The notes: generated by a model not told the origin, from the sequence alone. DNA of 64,000 nt from CAMDPA01 sp965223035 (GCA_965223035.1 OZ244980.1:5456001-5520000), one strand, 5' to 3'; numbered from the stretch's first letter, positions 52,796-62,612 are shown. Numbers and translations are program-made.

Positions 52796-52959
52796 GATGG
52801 CCACTCCATGGTCTCGATGTGGGCGACACGGTTTGTTGATCGGCGAAATTTGGCGACATGCTTAGCGCGTTTGCGTGCGGGTTGGAACCGTCTCGCCGCC
52901 CGATCCGGCCTGTCAATAGCAAGCGTTGTCGGCGGTCGGGTGACGCACCGGGCATCCGC

Positions 52960-54063
52960 TCAGGCGCCTGGAAAATGCACGAACGTGTTGGCCGCGGAGG
53001 GAAAGGCATTGAGCCCCAACGCCTCGCGAATGTCCTTGGTCATCTTGAGAACCATCGGATCGACGGGAATGCCGCAGCCGTTGGCGATCCTGTCATTCTT
53101 GGTGAAGTTCGCCGCGACCGCCGCGGCACCCGACACCGCCGCCGGTCCGAGCGCCCGCGTCAACGCGGTGCGTGCCCGATCCAGTGCGGCGCGGTCCGGC
53201 CCCAGCACGGCATCGGAAAACGCCAGCAGCTCGGTGCCGCCGGGCACGCCGCTGTCACGCGTCGGGTCGATGAGGGCGAAAAGATCGACATCCAAATTTG
53301 CGGCGCGTCCACTCTCACGGAGGAACCGGGCGTGACCGGACGTTCAGAAAAAGCACGCGTTGATCGCGGAGACGCGCCCGGCGACCACCTCTACCTGAGG
53401 ACGGGACAGACCGTCGTGGTGGGCGTAATCGAGTTCAAGGATGCGCCGCAGAGGAAGGTACTGGGCCTCCTCCAGAGCCAGGTGCCGCCGCAGCTCGTCC
53501 GGTACCAGACTGAGAGCTCGGATGATGTAGGAGCCTGGCTTGCCGCGGTACAGCTCCTCGGCCAGCGCGCCGCCCTCTGGCGCGACCGGAACGGTGGGCA
53601 CCCAGGCCAACTCCTGCTTGGCGGCGGCGGGCCGTTCCCGCGATGGCTGGCCCGGCTGCGGCGGCGGCAATGGCCGGAGCGGGACGCCGATACCACGCGC
53701 GAACACGTCAAAATTAGTGACGCGCGAGACGATGCCCACGATCTCGACATACTCAGCATCGCTGACCCCGCTTTGCCGGACCGAGTGATAGTCGTCCTTG
53801 GACACGTCTTTCGGCGCAACGGCCAACTTGCGAATGAAGGCTCGCGCCGCCTCCGGCAATGGCGCATCCGCGGTCAAATCCGGTGTGGCGGGCTCATCCA
53901 AAACTCCGGCATCGTAGCCGGCCCGACGCGCCTCCACGGCGACCGCGATCCGCTGCGCCCCGCTGCCCCACGTGCCGGGCTCACCCAGCTGCTGCAGCTG
54001 CGCGACGTGCGCGGTGGCGATCTGTTCGCTGACCGGATAATCACAGTGCTCGTAAATCGACAT
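52960..54063 (-). CDS. AhpD-like selenoprotein (CxxU, UGA at 53344-53346 read as selenocysteine)
   Basis: Two ORFs (53344-54063 and 52960-53295) join in the same frame with only a TGA between: the protein reads AINACFF-U-TSGHARFLRESG. The downstream part continues the AhpD/carboxymuconolactone decarboxylase fold (LDVDLFALIDPTRDSGVPGG, ALTRALGPAAVSGAAAVAA) with no shift. CxxC or CxxU followed by H is the active site of AhpD-like peroxidases, and Sec homologues of this family are known. Total about 367 aa with Sec at residue 240. A SECIS-like hairpin lies directly after the UGA. The N-terminal half has a second AhpD-like segment. By family it reduces peroxides or related thiol targets; which is unknown. 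Decoding needs selA/selB/selC elsewhere in the genome. Confidence 0.82.
53306..53342 (-). promoter_or_regulatory. SECIS-like hairpin after the UGA codon
   Basis: One base after UGA: CGTCC pairs with GGACG (5 bp), then a G-T pair and small asymmetric bulge, then TCAC with GTGA (4 bp), closing an apical loop that contains GGTT. Position and size match bacterial SECIS elements, which recruit SelB. Confidence 0.65.
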
Positions 54064-54299
54064 CAGCGCTTGCCCCGCTTGAACCCGTCGCGGTCAACCA
54101 TTGTTCGTCCAAAATGCGGGCCGGACAGACAAACAATGACGGACCAACAATGACAGACCATCAATCTTGCCGGCCAGGGCGCGGACGGTCAAGCGGCGGG
54201 CGCCACCGGCGATCGGCAAGACGGCGACCGCAAATGGCGCGGCCGCGCGCGATCGACCTTTGCAGTCGAGCCAGGATCGGCGGGGTTTTTCCGCTTACC

Positions 54300-54452
54300 T
54301 AGAGCAACCTGCCTTTGATCGGAATCGGAACGATCCCGATCAAAGGCAGAAAGTTGCTCACCACTTTAACAGCGATCATCTTTGCGCCTTAAATCGGAAC
54401 CGGCGCAATTGGAATCGGCGTTGCGGTTCCGATTTAAGGCGCGATGATCTAG
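54300..54452. repeat. Full-length CTAG-type composite repeat (A then B)
   Basis: Starts TAGAGCAACCTGCC, ends GGCGCGATGATCTAG; nearly identical to the copy at 10953-11104 apart from a few bases (for example ATCTTTGCGCC versus ATCGCGCC). It ends 43 bases before the Rieske oxygenase stop. Confidence 0.92.
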
Positions 54453-54495
54453 CACGGTGCTGATGCGTGACGCTCGCGCGTGCCGACCGATCGCG

Positions 54496-55851
54496 TCAGG
54501 CAATGTCGGGAACCAGGTGATGTTCGAAGGCGAGCTCACGGCTTTCGTCGGCCGTGCGCGCCAGCTTGGTCTCATCGATCCAGTCAGCGTCTTGCGCCAA
54601 CAGCACGGTCGCGCAGCGCACGCGGTCGAGGCTCACGTCGTCCACGTTGGCCGGCAGCTCACCGGATTGGTCGAAGCGCTTGGCCGCCTCGATCAGCTTG
54701 CGGCGCACGGCGATGATCATGACGTCGGAGGTCCCCAGATGCTCTTGGGTGCGGTCGTAGATGCGCTCGCCGTCGGCGCCCGTCATCAGCTCCGTCGCCG
54801 CGCGGTCCTGTAGGTTCATGATAAACGGAATGCCCAACATCAGCGACGTTTTGGCGATCTCGGGATCGACCATGTAGTCGTTGTGACGGTTGGCATTGGT
54901 ATAGAAATAGGAGCGCGGGTCATTGGTGCGCGGCGCATAGCCGTACCAATCCTTGAACGGGTCCGCCGCCATCTCCCAACGCTCACGCATGATCTTCGAC
55001 AACGGCGCGGTACCGGGCTGACCATGTTGGGCGATCAGCATCGCCCACTCGTCGTCGATCGGCACAAACGAGCGCAAGACAGCATGGGTGCCAGAGGAGA
55101 TCATAGTATGGAACGGGAAGATGAACTGGTTGATGCGGTGCCACTCGCGCCCGTCGGCCAATGTGCGCTTGGCGGTGTAATAGGCGCCATAGTCGGTCGG
55201 CACCACGTCAAACCGCGGCGGGCGTTTGTCGTCGTTCCAAAACCCCGATACGCCGACGCCAGCATAAGGAGCATCCTTGGCGACCTTGGCATGCAGCCAG
55301 TCGAGATGCACCGAATCGAGATCGCCTTCCATATTCTGCATCCAGTTCGCCTCCTCCATCATGATGATGGGGGGCGCCACCCGGTGCTCCGGCAGCGTGT
55401 TGATCTCGAAACTGGGAAACGGCGGCGGCGCCTTGCGTGGACCCAGGTAGACCCAGATCATGTGATTGACTTCCCGGCACGGATAAGTCCGCGCCTTGAC
55501 CTTGGATTTGAAATTGCTGTCCGGCGGCTCGGAGGGCATTTCCACGCAATTGCCGTCGATATCGAACTTCCAACCGTGATAGACGCAGCGTAACCCACAA
55601 TCCTCGTTGCGGGCGAAGTACATGCTGGCGCCGCGATGCGGACAAGCCTCCGCCATTGCGCCCATGCGCCCGTTCGTGTCGCGCCACATGACAAATTTCT
55701 CGCCCAGCAGCATCATCCGCTTGACCGGCGAATCCGGCGTCGGGAATTCGCGGGATGGCAACGCGGGAATCCAATACTGACGCATCAACTTGCCCATCGG
55801 GGTGTCGCTGCCGACGCGGCAAAGCAAGTCGTTGTCCTGCTTCGAAAGCAC
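54496..55851 (-). CDS. Rieske non-haem iron oxygenase, alpha subunit (phthalate-4,5-dioxygenase-like)
   Basis: 451 aa from GTG 55851, with GGAGG 8 bases upstream; the longer frame to 55881 has no site. Rieske centre ACPHRGASMYFARNEDCG, then RCVYHGWKFD (CxH and CxxH). The mononuclear iron site is in EGDLDSVHLDWLH (DxxHxxxxH pattern). Full-length for this class. It would need a reductase, not seen nearby. The substrate is probably aromatic; not determined. Confidence 0.88.
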   Translation of the reverse strand: MLSKQDNDLLCRVGSDTPMGKLMRQYWIPALPSREFPTPDSPVKRMMLLGEKFVMWRDTNGRMGAMAEACPHRGASMYFARNEDCGLRCVYHGWKFDIDGNCVEMPSEPPDSNFKSKVKARTYPCREVNHMIWVYLGPRKAPPPFPSFEINTLPEHRVAPPIIMMEEANWMQNMEGDLDSVHLDWLHAKVAKDAPYAGVGVSGFWNDDKRPPRFDVVPTDYGAYYTAKRTLADGREWHRINQFIFPFHTMISSGTHAVLRSFVPIDDEWAMLIAQHGQPGTAPLSKIMRERWEMAADPFKDWYGYAPRTNDPRSYFYTNANRHNDYMVDPEIAKTSLMLGIPFIMNLQDRAATELMTGADGERIYDRTQEHLGTSDVMIIAVRRKLIEAAKRFDQSGELPANVDDVSLDRVRCATVLLAQDADWIDETKLARTADESRELAFEHHLVPDIA

Positions 55852-55977
55852 GTGGTGTTCCTCCCGTATCGCCGTACGCACTGCGACCGCTCGACGTTAT
55901 CCTGCGCGCGCACTGCGCGCTTCGCCCTGCAACGGTCCATGCTGACCCGATAGGCTAGCAGACGCAACCGCGCACCG

Positions 55978-56032
55978 TCAGGCACGATGATCGCTGCCAA
56001 AGTGAAAACAGCAACTTTCCGCGCTTGTTGGA
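55978..56032. repeat. Decayed CTAG-type repeat
   Basis: GGCACGATGATCGCTGCCAA, then AAAACAGCAACTTTCCGC: the junction of a module B right end and an A left end, with little of either. Confidence 0.5.
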
Positions 56033-56121
56033 AAGCCTCTGACTTCCAATTGAACGCCGGCTGCGATAAGGGGCGAGGCCGCGCCGAGCTGCCGCCGACC
56101 GCAAATCCGGTCAGACAAGAT

Positions 56122-56766
56122 CTAATCGTTTTTCAACCCCTGTTTTTCGCGCTCCAACTTCTTCTTCTGCAAAAACAGCCACTTTCGACAACTCGGTAGC
56201 TTCAGATTGCATTTGACGGGGATTTTGTTCTCGACCTTCGGGACCTCTTTCCCATTCTCAACCTTCTTGTCAGAGGCCGCGATCACGACCTTTTGCGTTT
56301 GATCGCTAACCGCATCGTTACGCGCATTCGAGCCGGCGCGATCGCGTTCACGCCCGGCAACGGCGCGCATGGCCTCCAACGCGGCAGCCAGCTCGGTTCG
56401 CAGTTGTGCAACTTTGGTTTTCAGGCTGGCGTTGTTGGATTGCAGTGCCCGATATGTTTCATTGCCAAGCTTGAGCGCATTTTTTGATTGCGCCTCGAAG
56501 CCAATCGACCGGCGCGATGGCCGATCATCGTCCAAGCGCGGTTCGGCGACCGCCATGTCGGCGGATTTTGGGGAACCTGCAAGCATCGTTGCCGGTCTTT
56601 GCCGATCGACGGCCGCTGGCGAACTGGAGGGCGCATCAGTGGCTCGCAGTGTGTCGTTGTCTTTGAGCGGCAATTGTGCGCTCAAGCTGCTCGTCAGCAC
56701 AGCCACCGGCAATATGATGAACAACACGATGAGGCATCGGCGCAATTTTCTCATCCGCATAATCAC
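56122..56766 (-). CDS. Secreted or membrane-anchored coiled-coil protein
   Basis: 214 aa. N-terminal hydrophobic helix after basic residues (MRKLRRCLIVLFIILPVAVL, then TSSLSAQLP). Pro/Ser/Asp-rich spacer, then a helical heptad-like stretch (NASLKTKVAQLRTELAAALE) and a basic tail with Cys (CNLKLPSCRKWLFLQKKKLE). No family recognised. Start at ATG 56766 or 56760. Confidence 0.6.
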   Translation of the reverse strand: MIMRMRKLRRCLIVLFIILPVAVLTSSLSAQLPLKDNDTLRATDAPSSSPAAVDRQRPATMLAGSPKSADMAVAEPRLDDDRPSRRSIGFEAQSKNALKLGNETYRALQSNNASLKTKVAQLRTELAAALEAMRAVAGRERDRAGSNARNDAVSDQTQKVVIAASDKKVENGKEVPKVENKIPVKCNLKLPSCRKWLFLQKKKLEREKQGLKND

Positions 56767-57384
56767 GCTAATTAAGTCAATTGGTCGTTACAGCTTTTCG
56801 ATGGTCGCTCGTTAACCAATGGGACTGACGCTGCCCTGATCAGTTCGCGCTAGGGACAACCGATGTCCCGCTTGGAAAAGTCGCGGAAGCGAGGTGAAAA
56901 TTAACACTCGCGTGCCGCGTCATTAAAAATAGTAGCGATTAAAATTAATGCCTGTGCGGCAGTGCTGACAGAGGTGGTTGCGAGTTTAAGTCTCGGAGTG
57001 CGTATCAAAACCGATGCTACCACATCGTTGTACGGCGGTGTTTGGCTGGTCGGCAAGCCCCATGAACGTTACGCTCGTGCCCGCGACGACGGAAGGGGGA
57101 CAAGCCGCAAAGGCCAAGGCGCGACCTTACCGATCGGGTGCGGCAATAAGTGCTGACGGCGCGGTCGAGCTCGGTCTATTTTGGCTGTAGGGTGATCTGA
57201 CCTGGAACCGGTTTTCGTTGACGCCCAAATTCCAACGGCATTCGCGTGGTCCATCGGCCCGCCCACCGCCGGCGCCCTGGTGGTCGGGGCCGCTCAATGG
57301 ATACCGCGGGCAGCCCGCAAGCCTTGGATGACCATCGGAGCGGAGATAGGCGTGGGCGAACCGCTGATTGATAGTGTGAGCAGT
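56767..57384. other. Gap upstream of pncB
   Basis: About 617 bp with no supported gene; AT-rich patches (GAAAATTAACACTCG near 56900 and GATTAAAATTAATGCC near 56945) suggest promoters. Frames of 60-70 codons have no ribosome sites. Confidence 0.45.
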
Positions 57385-58740
57385 ATGGACTTACTTCGCA
57401 GCCCCCTGCTGACCGACCTGTATCAGTTAAACATGGTCCAAGCCTACCTGGAACATGGCGTAACCGAAACGGCGACGTTCGAATTCTTCGTGCGAGAGTT
57501 GCCCGGCCACCGCCGGTTCCTGGTCGCTGCAGGGTTGGAGCAAGCGCTGGAGTTCCTGGAGTCGCTGGCGTTCTCTGCCGATGACCTCGATTGGCTCAAA
57601 AGCAGTGGACGGTTCAGCCAAGGCCTGATCGAATACCTCGCTGGTCTACGCTTCACGGGCGATGTGCATGCCATGCCCGAGGGGCGGGTGGTGTTTGCAG
57701 ATGAGCCAATCTTGCGCGTCACCGCGCCCATACCACTGGCGCAGCTGGTCGAAAGCCGGCTGATCAACATCTTGCATTATCAGATGCTGGTTGCCGCAAA
57801 GGCGGCCCGGCACGTCTTGATCGCGCGCGATAAGGTGCTGGTGGATTTCGGATTCAGGCGGTCACACGGAGCCGAGGCTGGCCTGATGGCGGCCCGCGCA
57901 AGCTACATCGCGGGCTATGCCGGCACCGCGACCGTGCTGGCCGACAAGGCGTTTGGCATTCCGATTTACGGCACGATGGCGCACTCCTTTATCGAAGCCT
58001 TCGATGATGAAGTCGCGGCGTTTGAAGCCTTCGCGCAAGCACGGCCGAATGACTTGATCTTGCTGCTCGACACCTATGACACTGAGGCCGCGGCGCATAA
58101 GGTCGTCGCCATGGCGCCGGGACTGGCGGCAAAAGGGCTGACGCTGCGGGGCGTGCGGCTCGATAGCGGCGATCTCATCGCGCTCGCCAACCGCGTTCGC
58201 GCCATTCTCGATGACGGCGGGCTGAAGCACGTCGTGATCTTCGCAAGCGGCGGGATCGATGACGAAGAGTTGCAGGCAATGGTCAGCGCCGAGGCGCCGA
58301 TCGACGGGTTCGGAATTGGCACCAGTCTGACCACCTCGTTCGATCTGCCGGCGCTCGACTGTGTTTATAAGCTACAAGAATATGCCGGCGTTGGCCGCCG
58401 CAAGCACGCAACGGGCAAGGCGACGTGGCCGGGGCGCAAGCAGGTGTGGCGCCGGTATGACGCGGACGGCCGCATGGCTGGAGACGTGCTGAGCTTGGAT
58501 GCCGACGACCACGATGGCGATCCGCTGTTATCGCGCGTCATGAAAGACGGGCTGCGTGTTGGTCCAGCCGAACAGTTGACCGAGATCCGGAACCGCGCCG
58601 CGCGCGATCTAGCACGCTTACCCGTTGCGCTTCATCGGCTCGATCCGGCCGCTTCCTACCCGGTCGACGTGGCGCAAAAGCTAAAACGATACACCGATGA
58701 CGTCGACCAGAGACTAGCTGGGCGGCGGAGGACCGCGTGA
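57385..58740 (+). CDS. pncB: Nicotinate phosphoribosyltransferase
   Basis: About 451 aa from ATG 57385; ATG 57328 would add 19 residues, and no ribosome site decides. Makes nicotinate mononucleotide in NAD salvage. Seen: SPLLTDLYQLNMVQAYLEHG, TATFEFFVRELPGHRRFLVA, VDFGFRRSHGAEAGLMAARA, IYGTMAHSFIEAF and VRLDSGDLIALANRVRAIL. The TGA overlaps the pncA ATG as TGATG, so both salvage steps are co-translated. Confidence 0.93.
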   Translation: MDLLRSPLLTDLYQLNMVQAYLEHGVTETATFEFFVRELPGHRRFLVAAGLEQALEFLESLAFSADDLDWLKSSGRFSQGLIEYLAGLRFTGDVHAMPEGRVVFADEPILRVTAPIPLAQLVESRLINILHYQMLVAAKAARHVLIARDKVLVDFGFRRSHGAEAGLMAARASYIAGYAGTATVLADKAFGIPIYGTMAHSFIEAFDDEVAAFEAFAQARPNDLILLLDTYDTEAAAHKVVAMAPGLAAKGLTLRGVRLDSGDLIALANRVRAILDDGGLKHVVIFASGGIDDEELQAMVSAEAPIDGFGIGTSLTTSFDLPALDCVYKLQEYAGVGRRKHATGKATWPGRKQVWRRYDADGRMAGDVLSLDADDHDGDPLLSRVMKDGLRVGPAEQLTEIRNRAARDLARLPVALHRLDPAASYPVDVAQKLKRYTDDVDQRLAGRRRTA

Positions 58741-59384
58741 TGGCAGACCGCTACCCACTCAGCAGCTCCGACGTCTTGTTGGTGGTGGACCTGCAGAACG
58801 ATTTCTGTCCCGCCGGAGCACTGCCGGTGCCGGAAGGTGATCAGGTGGTCGCACCTATCAACGCGATCGCGCGCAAGTTCGAGCAGGTGCTATTGACCCA
58901 GGATTGGCATCCGCGCGGGCACATGTCGTTTGCGTCATCCCACCCGGGACGAAAGCCGTTCGACTGCATTGCAACGAACTACGGCGATCAGGTGCTGTGG
59001 CCGGATCACTGCGTGCAGTCCAGCCAAGGCGCCGCCTTTCATGCCGATTTGGACATCCCCCACGCTGCGCTGGTCCTGCGCAAAGGCTACCGTCGCAAGA
59101 TCGATTCTTATTCGGCGTTCTTCGACAATGACCGTCGATCGCCGACAGGGCTGGCCGGATATTTGCGCGAGCGGGGGTTCTCGCGGGTCTTCATTGCCGG
59201 TCTGGCCCTCGATTATTGCGTCCGGTTCACAGCGGAAGACGCGGCCACACAAGACTTTACCCCGATTGTGATCGAAGACTTGTGCCGCGCCATCGACGTG
59301 GCCGGCTCGGTCGGTGCGACTCGAGACAGCTTTGCGCGCCTGGGTATTGCTTGCATCGAGAGCACGGCGATCGGGACCGATTGA
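58740..59384 (+). CDS. pncA: Nicotinamidase
   Basis: 214 aa from ATG 58740. Hydrolyses nicotinamide to nicotinate, the substrate of PncB next door. Catalytic Asp in LLVVDLQNDFCPAGALPVPE, metal-binding WHPRGHMSF, Lys in LVLRKGYRRKIDSYSAFFDN, and catalytic Cys in AGLALDYCVRFTAEDAATQD. GTG 58737 is an alternative start. Confidence 0.95.
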   Translation: MADRYPLSSSDVLLVVDLQNDFCPAGALPVPEGDQVVAPINAIARKFEQVLLTQDWHPRGHMSFASSHPGRKPFDCIATNYGDQVLWPDHCVQSSQGAAFHADLDIPHAALVLRKGYRRKIDSYSAFFDNDRRSPTGLAGYLRERGFSRVFIAGLALDYCVRFTAEDAATQDFTPIVIEDLCRAIDVAGSVGATRDSFARLGIACIESTAIGTD

Positions 59385-59526
59385 CGCCGCGATCGGCAAG
59401 CCGCATGGCCGGTCGTCCTCGGCCACCGTCGTCTGTCAAGGATCAACGCGCGATGAGCCGCGGATCCATCGGCTGGAAGACGGATGGATCTGACCGCAGC
59501 GGCAGCATGCGCCTACCCGCCACTAG

Positions 59527-60361
59527 GGCCTGTTGGGAATCAGGATTCACTTTGGACCTGGTTTGTGATTCAAGCTCCCAAAACAGGGGGCTGCAAATGC
59601 TTCGTTACTGTTTGACAGATCGTCAGTGGGAAAAGATTGAGCCGCTTTGTCTGGGCAAGAAGACCGATGCCGGTCGCACCGGTGGTGATGGTCGGGTGTT
59701 CATCGAAGCCGTTCTGTGGATCGTTCGCACGGGCAGTCCATGGCGCGACCTGCCATCGGAATTCGGCAATTGGAATACGGTGTTTCAGCGCTTTCGTTAT
59801 TGGGCTGCGCGTGATGTTTTTGCGAAAATTTTCAATGCTCTATCCGATGATCCGGACATCGAGTGCGCGATGATCGATGCCACCATCGTCCATGTCCATC
59901 GCCACGGACACGGCGCAAAAGGGGGACTCAAAGTCAGGCCATCGGCAAGTCGAAGGGCGGGTGGACAACGAAGATTGTCGCACTGACCGACGCCCTCGGC
60001 AGTCTCGTGCGCTTCGTTCTGCTGCCCGGAAATCGCTACGATACGGTCGGCGTCGCACCGCTGATCGAGAAGGTTGAGTTCGCAGCGCTGATCGCTGACA
60101 AGGCCTACGATTGCAACTGGATCATTGATGAGCTGAACGCGCGAGGTGCCGGCATCGTCATCTCGCAAAGACCAAAACGAAAACGGCGCCTCCAAATCGA
60201 CGAGGAGATCTACAAATGGCGCCACCTCATCGAGAACTTCTTCTGCAAACTCAAGGAGTTCAAGCGTATCGCCACACGCAGCGAGAAGACTGACAGCAGC
60301 TACCGTGCAATGATCTATGCGGCAGCAACTGTGATACACTCGCGCTGAATCACAACAGGCC
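59527..60361 (+). mobile_element. IS5-family insertion sequence with CTAG target duplications
   Basis: 835 bp. Terminal inverted repeats GGCCTGTTGGGAATCAGG (left) and the inverse of TGAATCACAACAGGCC (right). CTAG lies on both flanks (59523-59526 and 60362-60365), the YTAR-type duplication of IS5 relatives. The right CTAG is also the first bases of a palindromic repeat copy, so the element landed on the edge of that repeat. Apparently intact, with frameshifted transposase reading. Confidence 0.92.
59597..60348 (+). CDS. IS5-family transposase, two frames joined by -1 frameshift
   Basis: First part from ATG 59597 (LTDRQWEKIEPLCLGKKTDA; VFIEAVLWIVRTGSPWRDLP; AMIDATIVHVHRHG, with the first catalytic Asp). 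Near 59917-59925 the run A4 then G5 allows slippage from the frame ending at 59986 to the frame ending at 60348, which carries the rest (GWTTKIVALTDALGSLVRF; ADKAYDCNWIID; IYKWRHLIENFFCKLKEFKR). The IS427 group uses such programmed frameshifts. The upstream frame from 59216 is not part of the gene. Confidence 0.88.
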
Positions 60362-60362
60362 C

Positions 60363-60479
60363 TAGAGCAACCTGCCTTTAATCGGAATCGGAACGATCCC
60401 GATTATAGGCGCGATGATCTAGCGCAGCCTGCTTTCAGTCGGGATCGCACCGCTTCCGATAAATGGCAGGTTGCGCCAG
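60363..60479. repeat. CTAG-type repeats: hybrid A-left/B-right plus diverged module A
   Basis: TAGAGCAACCTGCCTTTAAT runs to TATAGGCGCGATGATCTAG, the mirror hybrid of the forms at 3304 and 47067, then AGCGCAGCCTGC to AATGGCAGGTTGCGCCAG. Directly adjacent to the IS right end. Confidence 0.88.
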
Positions 60480-60587
60480 GTCGGCCACGCCGGCCCGCCC
60501 GGTTTTGGCATTGGGGAAGTGATGCTATCGTGCGCCGTTATGCTTTGTGCGTCCTTGATCCGAGCACAGCAGCGCGGAGATCCAGCC

Positions 60588-61490
60588 GTGAGCAATCCAG
60601 ACGTGGATGACGACTACGAGATCGAATCGAAGATCCCCGACGCGGCCGAGATTCAGGCCCGGTATTCAACCTTGAGTGGGGCGGTCGCCCAGCGCAAAGA
60701 CGCCTGGCTCGACGTGCCCTATGGGCCAGAGCAGCGCCATCGGCTCGATGTCTTTCCGGCTCCGGAAACGGATCGACCTGCGATCCTGTTCTTTCATGGC
60801 GGGTATTGGAAGGGTGGCAGCAAGGAGTCGCGGCGGTTTCCCGCCACCGCATGGAATCAGCGCGGCGTGTGCTGGGTCCCGGTCGAGTATCGCTTGGCGC
60901 CGGAGGTCACACTTGACGAGATCGTGTCGGACGCGCGCTTCGCCGTCGCTTGGTTTTTCGCCAATGCCCGTCGCTACGGCTGCGAACCCCAAGCCATCCA
61001 TGTTTGCGGCAACTCTGCGGGCGGTCATATCGTCGGCATGCTGGCGGCGACCGGTTGGCCGGAAAAGCTGTCGTTGCCCGAGGACGTGGTGAAATCGGCC
61101 ACGGCCATCAGCGGCCTGTTCGATTTGGCGCCGCTGCGATCGGCATTTGTCAATCAATGGCTGACGCTCGATGAAGACAGCATCAAGCGTAACAGTCCGG
61201 TCGGCTTACCGCCGCAGGCGCAGCTGCCGGTCATCGTGTCCTGGGGCGGCCGGGAGTCCGACGCCTTCCGTCGCCAGTCGGAAGCTTATGCAGACACCTG
61301 CCGACGGGCCGGCGCCGATGTGTCGATGGTGGAACGGCCGACGGCAAATCATTTCTCGATCATCGCTGAGCTGGCGGAGCCGGCCAGTCCCTTGTTCCGC
61401 GCGATGGCAGATCGGATCGTCGCCGGTGCGCATCACGTGAGTCGCTCAGAACGCGTCGTCGAAGATCAACATGATGTAGGCTGCGAATAG
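60588..61490 (+). CDS. Alpha/beta hydrolase (kynurenine formamidase-like)
   Basis: 300 aa from GTG 60588 with GGAG 9 bases upstream; frame to 60471 is not plausible. Oxyanion motif LFFHGGYWKGGSKE, nucleophile elbow HVCGNSAGGHIVGML, and His in RPTANHFSII. The pattern resembles aryl-formamidase-type hydrolases; the real substrate is open. The 3' end overlaps the antiporter gene on the other strand by 45 bases. Confidence 0.85.
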   Translation: MSNPDVDDDYEIESKIPDAAEIQARYSTLSGAVAQRKDAWLDVPYGPEQRHRLDVFPAPETDRPAILFFHGGYWKGGSKESRRFPATAWNQRGVCWVPVEYRLAPEVTLDEIVSDARFAVAWFFANARRYGCEPQAIHVCGNSAGGHIVGMLAATGWPEKLSLPEDVVKSATAISGLFDLAPLRSAFVNQWLTLDEDSIKRNSPVGLPPQAQLPVIVSWGGRESDAFRRQSEAYADTCRRAGADVSMVERPTANHFSIIAELAEPASPLFRAMADRIVAGAHHVSRSERVVEDQHDVGCE

Positions 61491-62612
61491 CGCGAGGTGG
61501 ACTGTGCCCAGCAGAATGTTGGTGCGTTGGCTGGTAAATGTGACAATGCTCACCAGCAGCGTCGCGCACAACTCGATGATCGCAGGTGCATCCAGTCCGA
61601 GCTCGACGTTACGTCCGGTGGCCCAGCCGATCGTCAGCACCGCTGGAATGGTCATCGCCATGGTTGCCAGCGCCGAGCCGAGGCAAATATTAACAGCGCG
61701 TTGCAGCTGGTCGCTGCGGGCCGCCTGGATGGCGCTAAGCCCTTCCGGTGTGAGAACGAGCGCAGCGATCAGAAACCCTCCAAGTGCAAGCGGCGCCCCG
61801 CTGGCAGCAATGCCAAAGTCGACGTGGACGGCAAGGCTCTTCGACAGCAATACGATGGGCAGCATCGCCGCGACCAGGCCCACGGCGTGCAGCGGCACCG
61901 TTTCAACCACGATGTCGTGATGGGACGCGCCACCTGGTGAACTCTTTGATCTCGGCTGCTGAAAGATGTCGCTGTGGGTCACGGTCTGAATGGCAAGGAA
62001 AATGCTGTAAAGCGTAATCGAAAGCCCGATCAGGAACAGAGCTTGTAGCTGGGACAATTCCCCGCCGGGCGCCGAGGGCGTGTATCGAGGAAGGATCAGG
62101 CCGAGAACTGCGATCGGAATCAACACCGCGAGATAGGCGTTGGCGCCGGCCAAGTTATAGTCTTGAAAGCGATGCTTCAGGCCACCCAACACAAGGCTCA
62201 GGCCGACCAGACCGTTCAACACGATCATGATCACCGCGAACATCGTGTCTCGGGCGAGCGTCGGCTTGTTGACGCCGGTGACCATGACCGAGGCAATCAA
62301 AGCGACCTCGATGCCGATCACCGACAGCGTCAAAATCAGCGTCCCATAGGGCTCTCCCAACAGCGTCGCCAAACTTTCGGCGTGGCGTACGACGGCAAAC
62401 GCCAACCACAGCATCACGATAAACAGCGCCGTCATGACCATCGGCGAGATGACGCCGCCAACGGCCTCCGGCGAGAGCGCGTCGCCGAACGCCAACATCA
62501 CGGCCAGCGTCACATAACCAACGAGCGTCGCCGCTTCTCGTCGTAAGCGCTGCAAAAAAGGCCATCCAAATAGCCGCTGAAGGTTGGGTCGATCTCCTAA
62601 CACGGCGGCCAA
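61446..62612 (-). CDS. chaA: Ca2+/H+ antiporter (ChaA-like)
   Basis: 388 aa with about 11 membrane helices, CaCA superfamily. The two acidic repeats are visible: LSVIGIEVALIASVMVTG in the first half and ALVLTPEGLSAIQAARSDQL in the second; both carry the Glu used for cation exchange. It moves Ca2+ or Na+/K+ outward for protons in the inner membrane. TTG at 62612 is the only start-like codon at the right place. Convergent with the hydrolase. Confidence 0.9.
   Translation of the reverse strand: MAAVLGDRPNLQRLFGWPFLQRLRREAATLVGYVTLAVMLAFGDALSPEAVGGVISPMVMTALFIVMLWLAFAVVRHAESLATLLGEPYGTLILTLSVIGIEVALIASVMVTGVNKPTLARDTMFAVIMIVLNGLVGLSLVLGGLKHRFQDYNLAGANAYLAVLIPIAVLGLILPRYTPSAPGGELSQLQALFLIGLSITLYSIFLAIQTVTHSDIFQQPRSKSSPGGASHHDIVVETVPLHAVGLVAAMLPIVLLSKSLAVHVDFGIAASGAPLALGGFLIAALVLTPEGLSAIQAARSDQLQRAVNICLGSALATMAMTIPAVLTIGWATGRNVELGLDAPAIIELCATLLVSIVTFTSQRTNILLGTVHLALFAAYIMLIFDDAF

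Noticed and set aside
53296..53346. Frameshift or nonsense mutation in the AhpD-like gene
   Set aside because: No shift is needed: the frame continues after TGA, and a CxxU active site plus a SECIS-like hairpin explain it better.
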